Positions 7,105 to 15,525 of a DNA stretch of 43,144 nt are shown here, one piece after another (the stretch's first letter is position 1; every line of letters begins with the position of its first letter). Under the pieces are notes generated by a model, which worked only from the letters and a program-made list of their open reading frames with translations, had not been told where the DNA came from and searched no databases. This DNA is from an uncultured Oscillibacter sp. (GTDB lineage Bacteria > Bacillota > Clostridia > Oscillospirales > Oscillospiraceae). Where the stretch lies: contig CAJUQM010000023.1 of NCBI GenBank assembly GCA_910588005.1, forward strand, positions 1-43,144, in the 5' to 3' direction. The position numbers and the translations under genes are program-made.

Positions 7105-7818
7105 ATGAACAGACTGAAATCCATTTTTGGCGGCGCCGGTTTCTATGTGGTTCTGGCACTGTGCGTTTTGGCCGTGGGTGTGGCAGGGAGCTTTGTCCTG
7201 TTTGGCGGACGGGATAAGCCTGCGGATGAGCAAGTGCCCCGCCGGACGGATCTGATTACCCCGTCCACCCCGGAACCCGCCGCGCCGGAACTCCCCGCAC
7301 TGGTGGAGACGATCTCTCCGGCACCGGTGGAGGAGGAAAAAGAGGAGGAGACGCCGCCGCCCATGCCGGAGCTTCCCGTGGACGACACCCCCGTGGTGGT
7401 GGAGGCTCCCCGGCTGATCGTGTCGCCGCTGAACGGGGAGGTGGTTACGGCCTTTTCCGTAGACCAGCTGGTGTACAGCGAGACATTGGGCGATTGGCGC
7501 ACCCATGATGGGCTGGATATCTCCGCCGTCCAGGGCACAACCGTGCTGGCGGCCAGCTCCGGCACCGTGTCCTCAGTGACCGACGACCCCCTGATGGGAA
7601 CCACCGTGGTGATTCGCCACGACGGGGGGTATCAGACAACCTACTCAAACCTCCAGGCCCGGCCCAATGTGGAGGCGGGGGACAGCGTCTCCGCCGGGCA
7701 GATCATCGGCGCGGTGGGCCGCACCGCGGCGGCGGAGTCCGCCCAGGGACCCCACCTCCACTTCTCCGTCACCAAGGACGGCGTGCCGGTAGATCCCAGC
7801 GAGTACCTCAAGCGGTGA
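7105..7818 (+). CDS. Membrane-anchored LytM/M23 peptidase, SpoIIQ-like
   Basis: The 237-residue protein has a short cytosolic N-terminus, one membrane span (about 13-34), a Pro/Glu-rich linker (50-100) and a C-terminal LytM domain. Zinc ligands are present: H134 and D138 in THDGLDIS, and H217-L-H219 in GPHLHF. The domain could therefore bind zinc, as reported for Clostridioides difficile SpoIIQ but not B. subtilis SpoIIQ. In sporulating Firmicutes SpoIIQ sits in the forespore membrane and pairs with SpoIIIAH during engulfment. The ATG at 7105 follows GGGAGGG by 7 nt. The SigF-like promoter supports a sporulation role. A general cell-wall endopeptidase is the alternative. Confidence 0.8.
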   Translation: MNRLKSIFGGAGFYVVLALCVLAVGVAGSFVLFGGRDKPADEQVPRRTDLITPSTPEPAAPELPALVETISPAPVEEEKEEETPPPMPELPVDDTPVVVEAPRLIVSPLNGEVVTAFSVDQLVYSETLGDWRTHDGLDISAVQGTTVLAASSGTVSSVTDDPLMGTTVVIRHDGGYQTTYSNLQARPNVEAGDSVSAGQIIGAVGRTAAAESAQGPHLHFSVTKDGVPVDPSEYLKR

Positions 7819-7837
7819 GCCGCGGAGGCCTGCCTTC

Positions 7838-7884
7838 AAAAAACGCCCCCTCCGACACAGGAAAATTCCGTGCCGGAGGGGGCG
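7838..7884 (-). terminator. Terminator of the peptide-transporter operon
   Basis: A 15-bp stem with one A-C mismatch (7844-7858 with 7870-7884), extended inside by GGAA/TTCC, is followed on the minus strand by six T (7838-7843). It lies between the convergent LytM and DUF3810 genes. Confidence 0.88.
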
Positions 7885-7889
7885 CTGTT

Positions 7890-8990
7890 CTATTTGTAAT
7901 AGGCCACCAGCAGATCCACCACAGTACCGTAGGATTGGATCCCGCGCTGGTCGCCATAGGCCTTGAGCATACTGTCGTAGACCTTGTTGGAGACCTTTTG
8001 GGCGGCGGAGTTTCGGAACTGGGACCAGTAGGCGTTGTTGTGGGCCAGGTCCGCGTGCACCGTCTCCGGCAGCGCCTCCCGGATGGCCCGATAGGTATCC
8101 GGGTCGAGCGAGTACAGCGCGTTGCCCAGATAGATGTATCCCATCAGCCAGCCGGAGTAGACATAGGCGGAGTTGCCGCTGGTGGTGGAGGCCAGCACCG
8201 CCAGAAAGTTGCACTCCTGCTCCGAGGCAATGCCGCGCTGGTGGGCCAGCTCGTGGGCCGCCGTAGAGGGCAGAAGACAGGCGGGACTGTCGATATTTAC
8301 ATTGGACTCCCCGGTATAGGCGCAGTAAAAGCCGGTAAAGTCCATCCAGCTCATCAGCCGGGAGAAACGCATGGGCTTTACGCCCTTGTCCGGAAAAGCC
8401 AAAAAGGGGAATTCCTGTTCCAGGGCGTCGTAGATATAGGGGCTGTCCGCCAGGATCTCCTGCCAGGGCACGTCAAACACGCCGTTTTCGTCCCGGGGGA
8501 CTTCACCTGCCGACCGGGCCGTCTGCTCTGCGAAATACACCGTCACAGACTTGAGGTCCTCCGGCGCCACAGGCTGGGCGCGAATGCCCGACTTGTCCTG
8601 AAAGCTGTCTGTCCAGAAGCTGAGTCCCCATAGGAAAAAGAACAGGGTGTAGATAGTAACTGCCGCGCAGGCCGCGCTCAGGACCGCACCGTAGGCCCGC
8701 TGTCCCCGGTGTCCCTTGGCCTGGACAACGGCGGTGGCGCTCCAGACCAGGTAGGCGCATCCCAGCAGGACAGCCAGGACATAGATCACCTCCATGACGG
8801 AGAAATCCACCAGGTAGCACAGTTCGCCCAATGCCCTCCGCAGAGGAATGGTGACGTGGTCCGCCAGGGCGTTCATCCATGCCCGGCTTCCCCGGCACAG
8901 CCGGAGAGCCAGCAAGATGCCGGAGACGGCCAGCAGCCAGATATGCAGTTTTTTATGCCTGAGAAAAAGGTTCTTCATAACAGCAGTCAT
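7890..8990 (-). CDS. DUF3810-type membrane protein with HExxH metalloprotease motif
   Basis: A 366-residue protein with three membrane spans in the first third (about 16-33, 66-84, 103-122) and a large extracytoplasmic domain. That domain holds AAHELAHQRG, an HExxH zinc motif at 246-250, with glutamates at 257 and 259 as candidate third ligands. This matches the family known as DUF3810, whose function is not established to my knowledge. It starts inside the stop of the ABC ATPase gene (ATGA overlap, 8987-8990), so it is translationally coupled to the peptide importer. A membrane peptidase that makes or trims peptides for import is a reasonable guess, but unproven. A strong terminator follows. 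Confidence 0.85.
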   Translation of the reverse strand: MTAVMKNLFLRHKKLHIWLLAVSGILLALRLCRGSRAWMNALADHVTIPLRRALGELCYLVDFSVMEVIYVLAVLLGCAYLVWSATAVVQAKGHRGQRAYGAVLSAACAAVTIYTLFFFLWGLSFWTDSFQDKSGIRAQPVAPEDLKSVTVYFAEQTARSAGEVPRDENGVFDVPWQEILADSPYIYDALEQEFPFLAFPDKGVKPMRFSRLMSWMDFTGFYCAYTGESNVNIDSPACLLPSTAAHELAHQRGIASEQECNFLAVLASTTSGNSAYVYSGWLMGYIYLGNALYSLDPDTYRAIREALPETVHADLAHNNAYWSQFRNSAAQKVSNKVYDSMLKAYGDQRGIQSYGTVVDLLVAYYK

Positions 8991-9721
8991 TCCGCCGCGG
9001 CCAGCAGCTGCCGGGTGTATTCCTCTTTGGGGTGGCTGAAGATCTCAGCCACTGTTCCCTGTTCTACGATGTGTCCGTGCTTCATCACCAGCACCCGGTC
9101 GCACAGCTGATAGACCACGTTTAGATCATGGGAGATGAAGAGATAGCTCAGATCCAGTTCGTCCCGCAGGCCTTTCAGCAGTTTCAGGATCTGGGCCTGG
9201 ATGGTCACATCCAGGGCCGACACCGGCTCGTCCGCGATAAGAAACCGGGGCCGCTGGATCAGCGCTGCGGCGATGGAGACCCGCTGCCGCTGTCCGCCGG
9301 ACAGCTCTGCGGGCTTGGCCGCGAGGCACTCCTCCGGCAGCTCCACCCGCTCCAGCATATCCCGCACCCGCCGTCTCCGCTCCTCCGGGCCATATTTACC
9401 GAAAATACGCAGAGGCTCCTCCAGAATCCAGGATACGGAATAGGCGGGGTTCAGGGAGCTGTAGGGGTCCTGAAAGATCATCTGGGGCCGCTTGGTGTAA
9501 TGGAGCACCTCTCCGTGATCCGGCTTAACCATGCCTAAGATCGTTCGGGCCAGGGTGGACTTTCCGGTGCCGGATTCGCCCACCAAACCTAAGATTTCGC
9601 CGTGGCGGACGTCAAAGGTTACGTCGTGGAGCACCTCCTGATAGCCGCTCCGCCGGAAGGGACCGCCGGAGCGGTAGCCGCTGGTGACATGGCGGAGGGA
9701 CAAAACGGCTTCACCGCTCAT
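8987..9721 (-). CDS. Peptide/nickel-type ABC transporter ATPase (DppF/OppF-like)
   Basis: A 244-residue ATPase that powers import by the OppB/OppC-type permeases. Walker A is GLVGESGTGKST, the Q-loop MIFQDPYSSLNP, the signature LSGGQRQRVSIA, Walker B FLIADEPVSALD, and the switch histidine is in FISHDLNVV. QDPYSSLNP is typical of the F subunit. It overlaps the upstream D-type ATPase and the downstream DUF3810 gene by 4 bp each. The protein is somewhat shorter than classical OppF (about 300 residues), lacking much of the C-terminal oligopeptide extension. Confidence 0.93.
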   Translation of the reverse strand: MSGEAVLSLRHVTSGYRSGGPFRRSGYQEVLHDVTFDVRHGEILGLVGESGTGKSTLARTILGMVKPDHGEVLHYTKRPQMIFQDPYSSLNPAYSVSWILEEPLRIFGKYGPEERRRRVRDMLERVELPEECLAAKPAELSGGQRQRVSIAAALIQRPRFLIADEPVSALDVTIQAQILKLLKGLRDELDLSYLFISHDLNVVYQLCDRVLVMKHGHIVEQGTVAEIFSHPKEEYTRQLLAAAE

Positions 9722-10509
9722 GGGGACTCCTCCCTTCTCCCCCGGGTGGGAATGGCGGCGATCAGCCGCCGGGTGTAGGGGTGCTGGGGGTGGTAAAACA
9801 CGGTGTCCGTAGCGCCCTCCTCCACCAGAAGGCCCCGCTGCATGACCGCCACCCGCCCGCAGAGCTTGCGCACTACGTTTAAGTTGTGGGAGATGAACAG
9901 CATAGAGATGCCGCTCTCTCTGTTCAGCTTTTTCAAAAGTTCCAATATCTGGGCCTGAATTGTCACATCCAGAGCGGTAGTGGGTTCGTCCAGCAGCAGC
10001 AGCTTGGGCCGGATCACAATGGCGGCGGCGATCATGGCCCGCTGGAGCATCCCGCCGGAGAGTTCGTGGGGGTATTTTCCATAGATTGCCTCAGGATCCG
10101 GCAGCTCTACCGCCGCCAGGGATTCCAGAGCCAGACGCCTCCGCTCGTCTTTTGAAAGGCTCTCATGGATGGAGAGAACCTCCTCCACCTGGAAACCGAT
10201 CTTCTTCAGAGGGTCCATGGCGTTCATCGGCTCTTGAAATACCACGCCGATCTCCCGGCCCTGGATTTTTCGCAGCTCAGACCGGGGGATGTGCAGCAGC
10301 TCCCGGCCGTCCAACAAAATCTCGCCGGAGTAATCGCACCGGCTCCGGGGCAGCAGTCCCGCCACGCTCATGGCGGTGACGGACTTGCCGGAGCCGGATT
10401 CCCCCACCAGGCCCACAATTTCACCGTCTTGAATGGAGAGGGACAGCCCTGCGACGGCCTCCCGGTCCCGGGTGTGAAATTTGACGTGTAAGTCCCGGAT
10501 CTCCAGCAT
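9718..10509 (-). CDS. Peptide/nickel-type ABC transporter ATPase (DppD/OppD-like)
   Basis: The 263-residue partner ATPase. Walker A is GLVGESGSGKSVTA, the Q-loop VFQEPMNAMDPLKKIG, the signature LSGGMLQRAMIA, Walker B LLLLDEPTTALD and the switch FISHNLNVV. LSGGMxQR is typical of D-type subunits. Its ATG shares bases with the OppC stop (TGATG at 10509), and its stop overlaps the F-type start by 4 bp. It lacks most of the C-terminal cysteine motif region found in DppD proteins with an iron-sulphur cluster. Confidence 0.93.
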   Translation of the reverse strand: MLEIRDLHVKFHTRDREAVAGLSLSIQDGEIVGLVGESGSGKSVTAMSVAGLLPRSRCDYSGEILLDGRELLHIPRSELRKIQGREIGVVFQEPMNAMDPLKKIGFQVEEVLSIHESLSKDERRRLALESLAAVELPDPEAIYGKYPHELSGGMLQRAMIAAAIVIRPKLLLLDEPTTALDVTIQAQILELLKKLNRESGISMLFISHNLNVVRKLCGRVAVMQRGLLVEEGATDTVFYHPQHPYTRRLIAAIPTRGRREESP

Positions 10510-11312
10510 CAGCCCACCTCCCCGTTCCGGCGCTGCAGGCCCTCGCCGATGAGGCCCGCGCTGAATATCATTAGGATGATGACAAGGCCTGTCCCGGCGG
10601 CATACCAGGGGGCGATGCCGAACATCCCCTGGGCCTCCGACAGCATATAGCCCAAAGAGGCGTCCGGCGGCGTCACACCGATTCCCAAATAGCTCATGGA
10701 GGCCTCCGCCAACACGGCGTTATTAAAACCGATGGTGAGAGCGGGCAGCAGCACGTGCATAACATTGGGCAGGATGTGTACCAGCAGGATGCGCCCGCTG
10801 CCCGCCCCCATGAGGCGGGCGCTCTTTACGTAGTTTGCATCCCGAAGGGCGGCAAAGGCCGTCCGGGTCAGCCGGGCAAAACTGGGAATGAACACCACGC
10901 CCAGGGCCAGAGTCACATTCAGCCGCTTTCCGGGTCCCAGGATGCTGATGACCACCAGGGCCAGCAGCACGCTGGGAAAGGCGGTCAGCGCGTCGTTGAC
11001 CCGCATTAGAATCTCGTCCACAAGACCGCCGAAATAGCCGGTAAGAGCGCCCACCGCCGTGCCGCATACCGCGCCGATGGCCACAGTGGCCAGGGCGATA
11101 GAGGCGGTGGCGCCGGCCCCCTTCATCACCCGGCTGAAGATGTCCCGGCCAAAGTTGTCCGTGCCCATCAGGTGCGCCAGGGAGGGACCTGCGCGGTCCA
11201 TGCTCATGGCGTTGGGATCGTACGGCGTCCAGAAAAATCCCAGAAGGATCAGGGCCGCCGCCGCTCCCGCCAGAATCAGTCCGGCGGTCATGTATCCGTT
11301 TTGCCGCCTCAT
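10509..11312 (-). CDS. Peptide/nickel-type ABC transporter permease (DppC/OppC-like)
   Basis: A 267-residue membrane protein of the OppBC family. It has the N-terminal span with FFWTPYDPNAM, the typical LMGTDNFGRDIFSR block, and the EAA-like loop around YVKSARLMGAGSGRILLVHILPN. The ATG at 11312 has GGGAGGT upstream and overlaps the OppB stop by 4 bp. It forms the substrate channel with the B-type permease. Confidence 0.93.
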   Translation of the reverse strand: MRRQNGYMTAGLILAGAAAALILLGFFWTPYDPNAMSMDRAGPSLAHLMGTDNFGRDIFSRVMKGAGATASIALATVAIGAVCGTAVGALTGYFGGLVDEILMRVNDALTAFPSVLLALVVISILGPGKRLNVTLALGVVFIPSFARLTRTAFAALRDANYVKSARLMGAGSGRILLVHILPNVMHVLLPALTIGFNNAVLAEASMSYLGIGVTPPDASLGYMLSEAQGMFGIAPWYAAGTGLVIILMIFSAGLIGEGLQRRNGEVG

Positions 11313-12259
11313 GACGCACCTCCCAGCCGCAGGCGAGGATCAATGCGCTGGTTGATGATGTCTGCGGTTGTGCCGGCCAGCACCACCCAGAAGGCCAGAA
11401 TCACTACGATAGCCTGCACCACCGGGTAGTCCCGGTTGGAGATGGAAGCCACCAGCATCCGCCCCAGGCCCGGGATCACAAACACCTGCTCCACCACGAT
11501 GCCGGCGGCTACAATCTCTGCCATGGTCTGGGCCAGGAAGGTGACCACCGGGGCCAGGGCGTTTTGCAGCACATGGCGGCGGAGGACCCGCCGCCGGTCG
11601 GCCCCCCGGGAGATAGCGGTGCGGACATAGTCCTTGCGCATCTCCGTGAGAATGGTGGAGCGGAGCATCCGCACCGTCATGGCGATACGGGGGACAGCAA
11701 TGGCGGCGGCGGCGAAGAAGAGGTATTTTACCGCCCCGGTAAAATCCTCCTGAAGACCTGGAAAGCTTCCCGGCACAAACCATTTCAGCGTGATTCCAAA
11801 GCCCCAGGACAGCAAAATGCCGGTGAAAAAGGCGGGTACCGCCATGCACAGCTGGTTGAGCACTGTCCGCGCGCCGTCCAGCGCTCCGCCGGATCTGCCG
11901 GCGGAGCGGAGGCCCAGGGGGATGGACACCGCCACGATTAGAAGAAAGCAGAGGACGCTGAGACACAGTGTGACCAACACCTTTGGAGCGATCAGGTCCC
12001 ACACAGGCTGCTTGTACTGAATGGAGACGCCCAGATCTCCGGTGAAAAAGCCCAGAAGCCACGCGGCGTACCGCACCGGAAGGGGCCGGTCCAGCCCCAG
12101 CTCCGCCCGCAGCGCCGCCAGCCGCTCGGGGGTAGCCTGGGTGCCCAGCATGATCTCAGCCGCATCGCCAGAGATCAGGGAAAAGGCCGTAAACGCCAGA
12201 AGGGAGACGATGACCATGGTGAGAAGCATGGCCGCAATTTTTTTGGCAGCGTACTTCAT
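11309..12259 (-). CDS. Peptide/nickel-type ABC transporter permease (DppB/OppB-like)
   Basis: A 316-residue OppB-type permease with six spans. Family signatures are the N-terminal AAKKIAAMLLTMVIVSLLAF, the LGLDRPLPVRYAAWL block and the EAA loop DYVRTAISRGADRRRVLRRHVLQNAL. The ATG at 12259 has GGGAGG 7 nt upstream. A 54-nt gap, rich in GGCC/CCGG repeats, separates it from the binding-protein gene. Confidence 0.93.
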   Translation of the reverse strand: MKYAAKKIAAMLLTMVIVSLLAFTAFSLISGDAAEIMLGTQATPERLAALRAELGLDRPLPVRYAAWLLGFFTGDLGVSIQYKQPVWDLIAPKVLVTLCLSVLCFLLIVAVSIPLGLRSAGRSGGALDGARTVLNQLCMAVPAFFTGILLSWGFGITLKWFVPGSFPGLQEDFTGAVKYLFFAAAAIAVPRIAMTVRMLRSTILTEMRKDYVRTAISRGADRRRVLRRHVLQNALAPVVTFLAQTMAEIVAAGIVVEQVFVIPGLGRMLVASISNRDYPVVQAIVVILAFWVVLAGTTADIINQRIDPRLRLGGAS

Positions 12260-12313
12260 GGTTTCGCCTCCCTCTGGGCCGGCCGGCCGGTTGTCAGCCG
12301 GATATACATCGGA

Positions 12314-13864
12314 TTACTCGTAGCGGACCGTGGAGAGGTCCAGCACATAAATGGGGTAGAACTGCAGGCCTGTCAGCCCCTTACGGATCGCCACCAGGTC
12401 TGCCAGATCCTGGATGTAGACATTGGCGGCGTTCTCCGTCAGATTTGCCTCCATTTGGCGGTAGAAGGCGGTCTGCTCCGCATCCTCGAAAGAGGATAGG
12501 GCCTGGGCAAACAACGCGTCGTACTCCGCGTTGTTGTAGTTGATAAAGTTGTTGCCCGCTGTGGAAGTAAAGCGCTCCAGCAGCGCCCGGGCGGTCATAT
12601 TGGAGGCGTCCACGCCCACCACGGTGGACTGGAACTGCCGCCCGGCGTACACGTCGGAGAGCCAGGTGCCCCACTCCACCAGCTGGATCGTGGCGATAAC
12701 GCCCACATCCTTCAGCTGCTCCACAATCACCTGGGCGGTGTCGATATGGGGCTGATAGTTGGAGGGAACAACGATGGTCATGGAAAAGCCGTTGGGGTAT
12801 CCGGCGTCCGCCAGAAGAGCCTTGGCCTTTTCGATATCCCGGGAATAGTGATTGGTTAGGCTTTCGTCAAAATATTTGCCGAAGGCGGGATACATGCTGG
12901 AGCCGATGGGGTGGCCGTACCCGGAGAAGGCGATGTCAATGATCTGCTGTTTGTCCACGGCGTAGCACAGCGCCTGCCGGACCCGAATGTCGTCAAAGGG
13001 CTTTTCGCTGTGGTTGAGATACAGGGCCTGTACCAGGTTCATGGTGCCCTCTTCGATATTGAAGCTGTCCTCAAGCTGGGCGGCTTGGGCGCTGCCGAGG
13101 TGGGCGAACAGGTCTACCGCCCCGCTCTGGAGGCTGACGATAATGCTGTCCGTGTTCTCCATAATCTTAAAGGTCACCCTATCCAGATAGGCCGGGGCGC
13201 CCCAGTAGCCGTCAAACCGCTCTAAAATGATGTTGTCCTGTGCGGCACGGGAGACAAACTTGAAGGGGCCGGTACCCACCGGGGCGGTGTCCTGCTGGTC
13301 GTAGCCCTCCGGCAGGATGGCCAAGGTCAGGTAGGATAAAAATTCCGTGTTAGGCTGGTCTAGGGTGATGGTCACGGTGGTATCATCACAGTGAATGTCC
13401 GAAATAACAGAAAGCGCCGGGATCAGAGGCTCCCCCTCCGAACCGTCGGCGCAGCGTTGGATGGAATATACCACATCCCCAGTTTCTACCGGCTCGCCGT
13501 TGTGGAACTGCACGCCCTCACGCAGGGTGAAGATGTACGTGGTCTTGTCCTCGGAAAGCTCGTAGCGGTCAGCCACCGCGGGGATCAGATCTCCGTCAGA
13601 TGTGGGCTTCATCAGGCCCTCAAATACGTTGAACATGACTTCCTTGGTTCCTGCCGCCACCGCTTTGTGGGGGTCAAGACTGTCGTCCAGGTCCTGTGCG
13701 ATTCCCACGGTGATCTCATTCGCCGGGGGTGTCTCGCCGGTAGAGCCGATGGTTGGTTCCTGTCCGTCCGCTGATTGCCGCTCCGTGCTGCCGTCTTTGC
13801 ATCCGCAGAGTACGGCGCTCAGGAGGCTGACCAGAAGAAGGAGTGCCAAGAGTTTCTTCCGCAT
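12314..13864 (-). CDS. Family 5 peptide/nickel-binding lipoprotein (ABC transporter)
   Basis: The 516-residue binding lipoprotein has a signal peptide with lipobox VLCGC (about 18-22) and a Ser/Thr/Gly linker to about residue 48. The family 5 domain starts at NEITVGIAQDLDDSLDPHKAV. Typical blocks follow: VFEGLMK, YTFTLREGVQFHNG-like YIFTLREGVQFHNG, GTGPFKF, and the RQALCYAVDKQQII hinge. The start ATG has AAGGAGA 7 nt upstream. First gene of the operon. The substrate (di/oligopeptide, nickel chelate, other) cannot be read from sequence; the HExxH protein at the operon end hints at peptides. Confidence 0.92.
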   Translation of the reverse strand: MRKKLLALLLLVSLLSAVLCGCKDGSTERQSADGQEPTIGSTGETPPANEITVGIAQDLDDSLDPHKAVAAGTKEVMFNVFEGLMKPTSDGDLIPAVADRYELSEDKTTYIFTLREGVQFHNGEPVETGDVVYSIQRCADGSEGEPLIPALSVISDIHCDDTTVTITLDQPNTEFLSYLTLAILPEGYDQQDTAPVGTGPFKFVSRAAQDNIILERFDGYWGAPAYLDRVTFKIMENTDSIIVSLQSGAVDLFAHLGSAQAAQLEDSFNIEEGTMNLVQALYLNHSEKPFDDIRVRQALCYAVDKQQIIDIAFSGYGHPIGSSMYPAFGKYFDESLTNHYSRDIEKAKALLADAGYPNGFSMTIVVPSNYQPHIDTAQVIVEQLKDVGVIATIQLVEWGTWLSDVYAGRQFQSTVVGVDASNMTARALLERFTSTAGNNFINYNNAEYDALFAQALSSFEDAEQTAFYRQMEANLTENAANVYIQDLADLVAIRKGLTGLQFYPIYVLDLSTVRYE

Positions 13865-13951
13865 GTCGATTTCTCCTTTACATCACTGCTCCCCTTTGGG
13901 AGTCAGTGTCGGGCTGTCCGCCCGTTCAGAAATGATTCGGCTCTATTCAAT

Positions 13952-13957
13952 TGTCAA
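13952..13957 (-). promoter_or_regulatory. Candidate -35 box for the peptide-transporter operon
   Basis: A perfect TTGACA on the minus strand lies about 90 bp before the binding-protein start. Nothing close to TATAAT lies 16-18 bp downstream of it (best CATTTC), so if used it may need an activator. Confidence 0.25.
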
Positions 13958-14004
13958 TGCTGTCCATGCCGCCGGTGTGCGCAAGTGAGCACGCACCGCA
14001 AGAG

Positions 14005-14061
14005 AATACAGCCCTACGGGCAGGTCGTTATTTTTCTAACGAGATCCCGCAAGGCTGTATT
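14005..14061. repeat. 57-bp nested palindromic element
   Basis: Three nested perfect stems: AATACAGCC/GGCTGTATT (14005-14013, 14053-14061), CGGG/CCCG (14017-14020, 14046-14049) and TCGTTA/TAACGA (14025-14030, 14037-14042), separated by small internal loops and closed by a TTTTTC loop. No T-run follows on either strand, so it is not a standard terminator. It lies between the AI-2E permease gene and the peptide operon promoter. It may be a mobile palindromic repeat or a structured RNA. Confidence 0.65.
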
Positions 14062-14095
14062 GTACACGATAGGCCGCGTGATTGCAACCCCTTTT

Positions 14096-15397
14096 TCAGT
14101 TTTTTTCCTCCCCCTGCGGCGGGACTTGGGCCGCGGACTCCGGCGGAGCTGCCGGAGCCTCTGCGGAGGGGGAACCGGGAACGCCGCCGGTGTAGGCGGC
14201 CACCTCCAGGGGCAGCTGCTTTCTCCGCAGGCGGACGTCGACCAGGAAGGCAAAGAGGCTGTAGAAGCAGGCGCATACCGGTACGCCGAAGAACATCCCC
14301 GGCAGGCCGAAAAAGCTCCCCCCCACCAAAATGGCGATGATGACCCACAGGCTGGAGAGGCCGGTAGTGTCTCCCAGGATCTTGGGACCGATGACATTGC
14401 CGTCCAGCTGCTGGAGCACCAGCACGAACAGCAAAAAATACAGCGCTTTCATAGGGGAGACCAAGAGGATCAAAAAGGCGCTGGGCACAGCACCCAGGAA
14501 GGGGCCGAAAAAGGGAATGATGTTGGTGATTCCCACGATGACTGAAACCAGAGGCGTGTAGGGAAACTTTAGAATGGAACAGCCGATAAAACATAGAATA
14601 CCGATGATGAGAGAGTCCAGCAGCTTGCCCCGGACAAATCCCGAGAAGATTATGTCGGCCCGGTGGACGCCCCGCAGCACCCATCCGGCGTTAGCGGGGG
14701 AGAACAGGCCGCAGACCGCTCTGCGGGCAAAGGCGGCGCAGTATTCCTTGGCGGCCAGCAGGTAGATGGATACGATCACACCCACCAGCAGATTTTTTAA
14801 AAAGTTCACCATGCCCATCAGGCTGCCCGCGGCTACGCTCATCACCGTCTGGGCCTGGGAGAGGGCCTTTTGCACCCAGTCTGCAATGTTGTTGGCGTTG
14901 AGCCAGCTGGTGATATCCTGATAGTAGGCATTCATCTGCTCTACAACCAGATTTTCCATGTCCGGATAGGTGGCCAGCAGCGACTCTACCCAGCCGGCGA
15001 TGGTGTTGTAGTAGTTTTCCACATTGCTTACCAGCTGGAAAACGCTTTTGTACAGCTCCGGCAGCAGTACGGAGGCCAGAATGTAAAACATCAGACACAC
15101 CAGCAGCCAGGTTAGTAGCAGGCTTGCCGCCCGGACGGCAGGAGCGGCGAAACGGCCCTTCTCCCGGGCCTTTTCCACCTGGGCGGAGAAGAGGCGGACC
15201 TCAAAAAAATTTACCACCGGCGCCAAGAGATAGGCCATAAAAGCGCCGTAGAGAATGGGCCGGATGGCGGTGAGCAGCTGCCGCCAGACATTCAGCAGCC
15301 AGTGGCGGCCAAACAGGGTGTCGTAAAACAGCAAGATCGCGCCCACGGTCAAAAATGCCGTGACGCCGGTCTTTACATGCGCGCTTTTTCGATTCAT
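14096..15397 (-). CDS. AI-2E family transporter (PerM-type membrane protein)
   Basis: A 433-residue polytopic membrane protein with about eight spans. The N-terminal pair is VTAFLTVGAILLFYDTLF and PILYGAFMAYLLAPVVNFFE, followed by a long extracytoplasmic segment. The conserved C-terminal block has GKLLDSLIIGILCFIGCSILKFPY, VGITNIIPFFGPFLGAVPSAFLIL and QQLDGNVIGPKILGDTTGLS. The cytosolic tail (about 395-433) is rich in Pro, Ala and Glu. The family exports or passes varied small solutes; autoinducer-2 export is shown only for some members. It diverges from the lipid-kinase operon, sharing a -35 box with it. ATG at 15397 with AGGGGGT upstream. Confidence 0.9.
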   Translation of the reverse strand: MNRKSAHVKTGVTAFLTVGAILLFYDTLFGRHWLLNVWRQLLTAIRPILYGAFMAYLLAPVVNFFEVRLFSAQVEKAREKGRFAAPAVRAASLLLTWLLVCLMFYILASVLLPELYKSVFQLVSNVENYYNTIAGWVESLLATYPDMENLVVEQMNAYYQDITSWLNANNIADWVQKALSQAQTVMSVAAGSLMGMVNFLKNLLVGVIVSIYLLAAKEYCAAFARRAVCGLFSPANAGWVLRGVHRADIIFSGFVRGKLLDSLIIGILCFIGCSILKFPYTPLVSVIVGITNIIPFFGPFLGAVPSAFLILLVSPMKALYFLLFVLVLQQLDGNVIGPKILGDTTGLSSLWVIIAILVGGSFFGLPGMFFGVPVCACFYSLFAFLVDVRLRRKQLPLEVAAYTGGVPGSPSAEAPAAPPESAAQVPPQGEEKN

Positions 15398-15424
15398 CGG
15401 GCACCCCCTATTATTTCTGTTTTC

Positions 15425-15476
15425 ATTTTACACGGCAGGCGGGGGAATTGCAATCCTGATTTTCCCGTGGTATACT
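15425..15476. promoter_or_regulatory. Back-to-back divergent promoters sharing one palindromic -35 (TTGCAA)
   Basis: TTGCAA at 15448-15453 reads the same on both strands. On the plus strand, 17 bp later, is TATACT (15471-15476) with a TG extended -10. On the minus strand, 17 bp later, is TAAAAT (15425-15430). Both arms have ideal spacing and lead to the lipid-kinase operon and the AI-2E gene respectively. Confidence 0.6.
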
Positions 15477-15525
15477 GCATTTGCATCATTTTAACGTGTT
15501 TGCGTTAGGAGGCGCTGTCAGAGAC

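Noticed and set aside
11309..12259. The peptide importer as a nickel transporter (NikABCDE)
   Set aside because: Subunit families cannot tell nickel from peptides, and there is no nickel enzyme or NikR gene nearby; the general name was kept.
12260..12313. GGCC/CCGG repeats between the family 5 binding protein and OppB genes as a stem-loop
   Set aside because: Best stem is only about 5 bp; repeats fit base composition rather than a defined hairpin.
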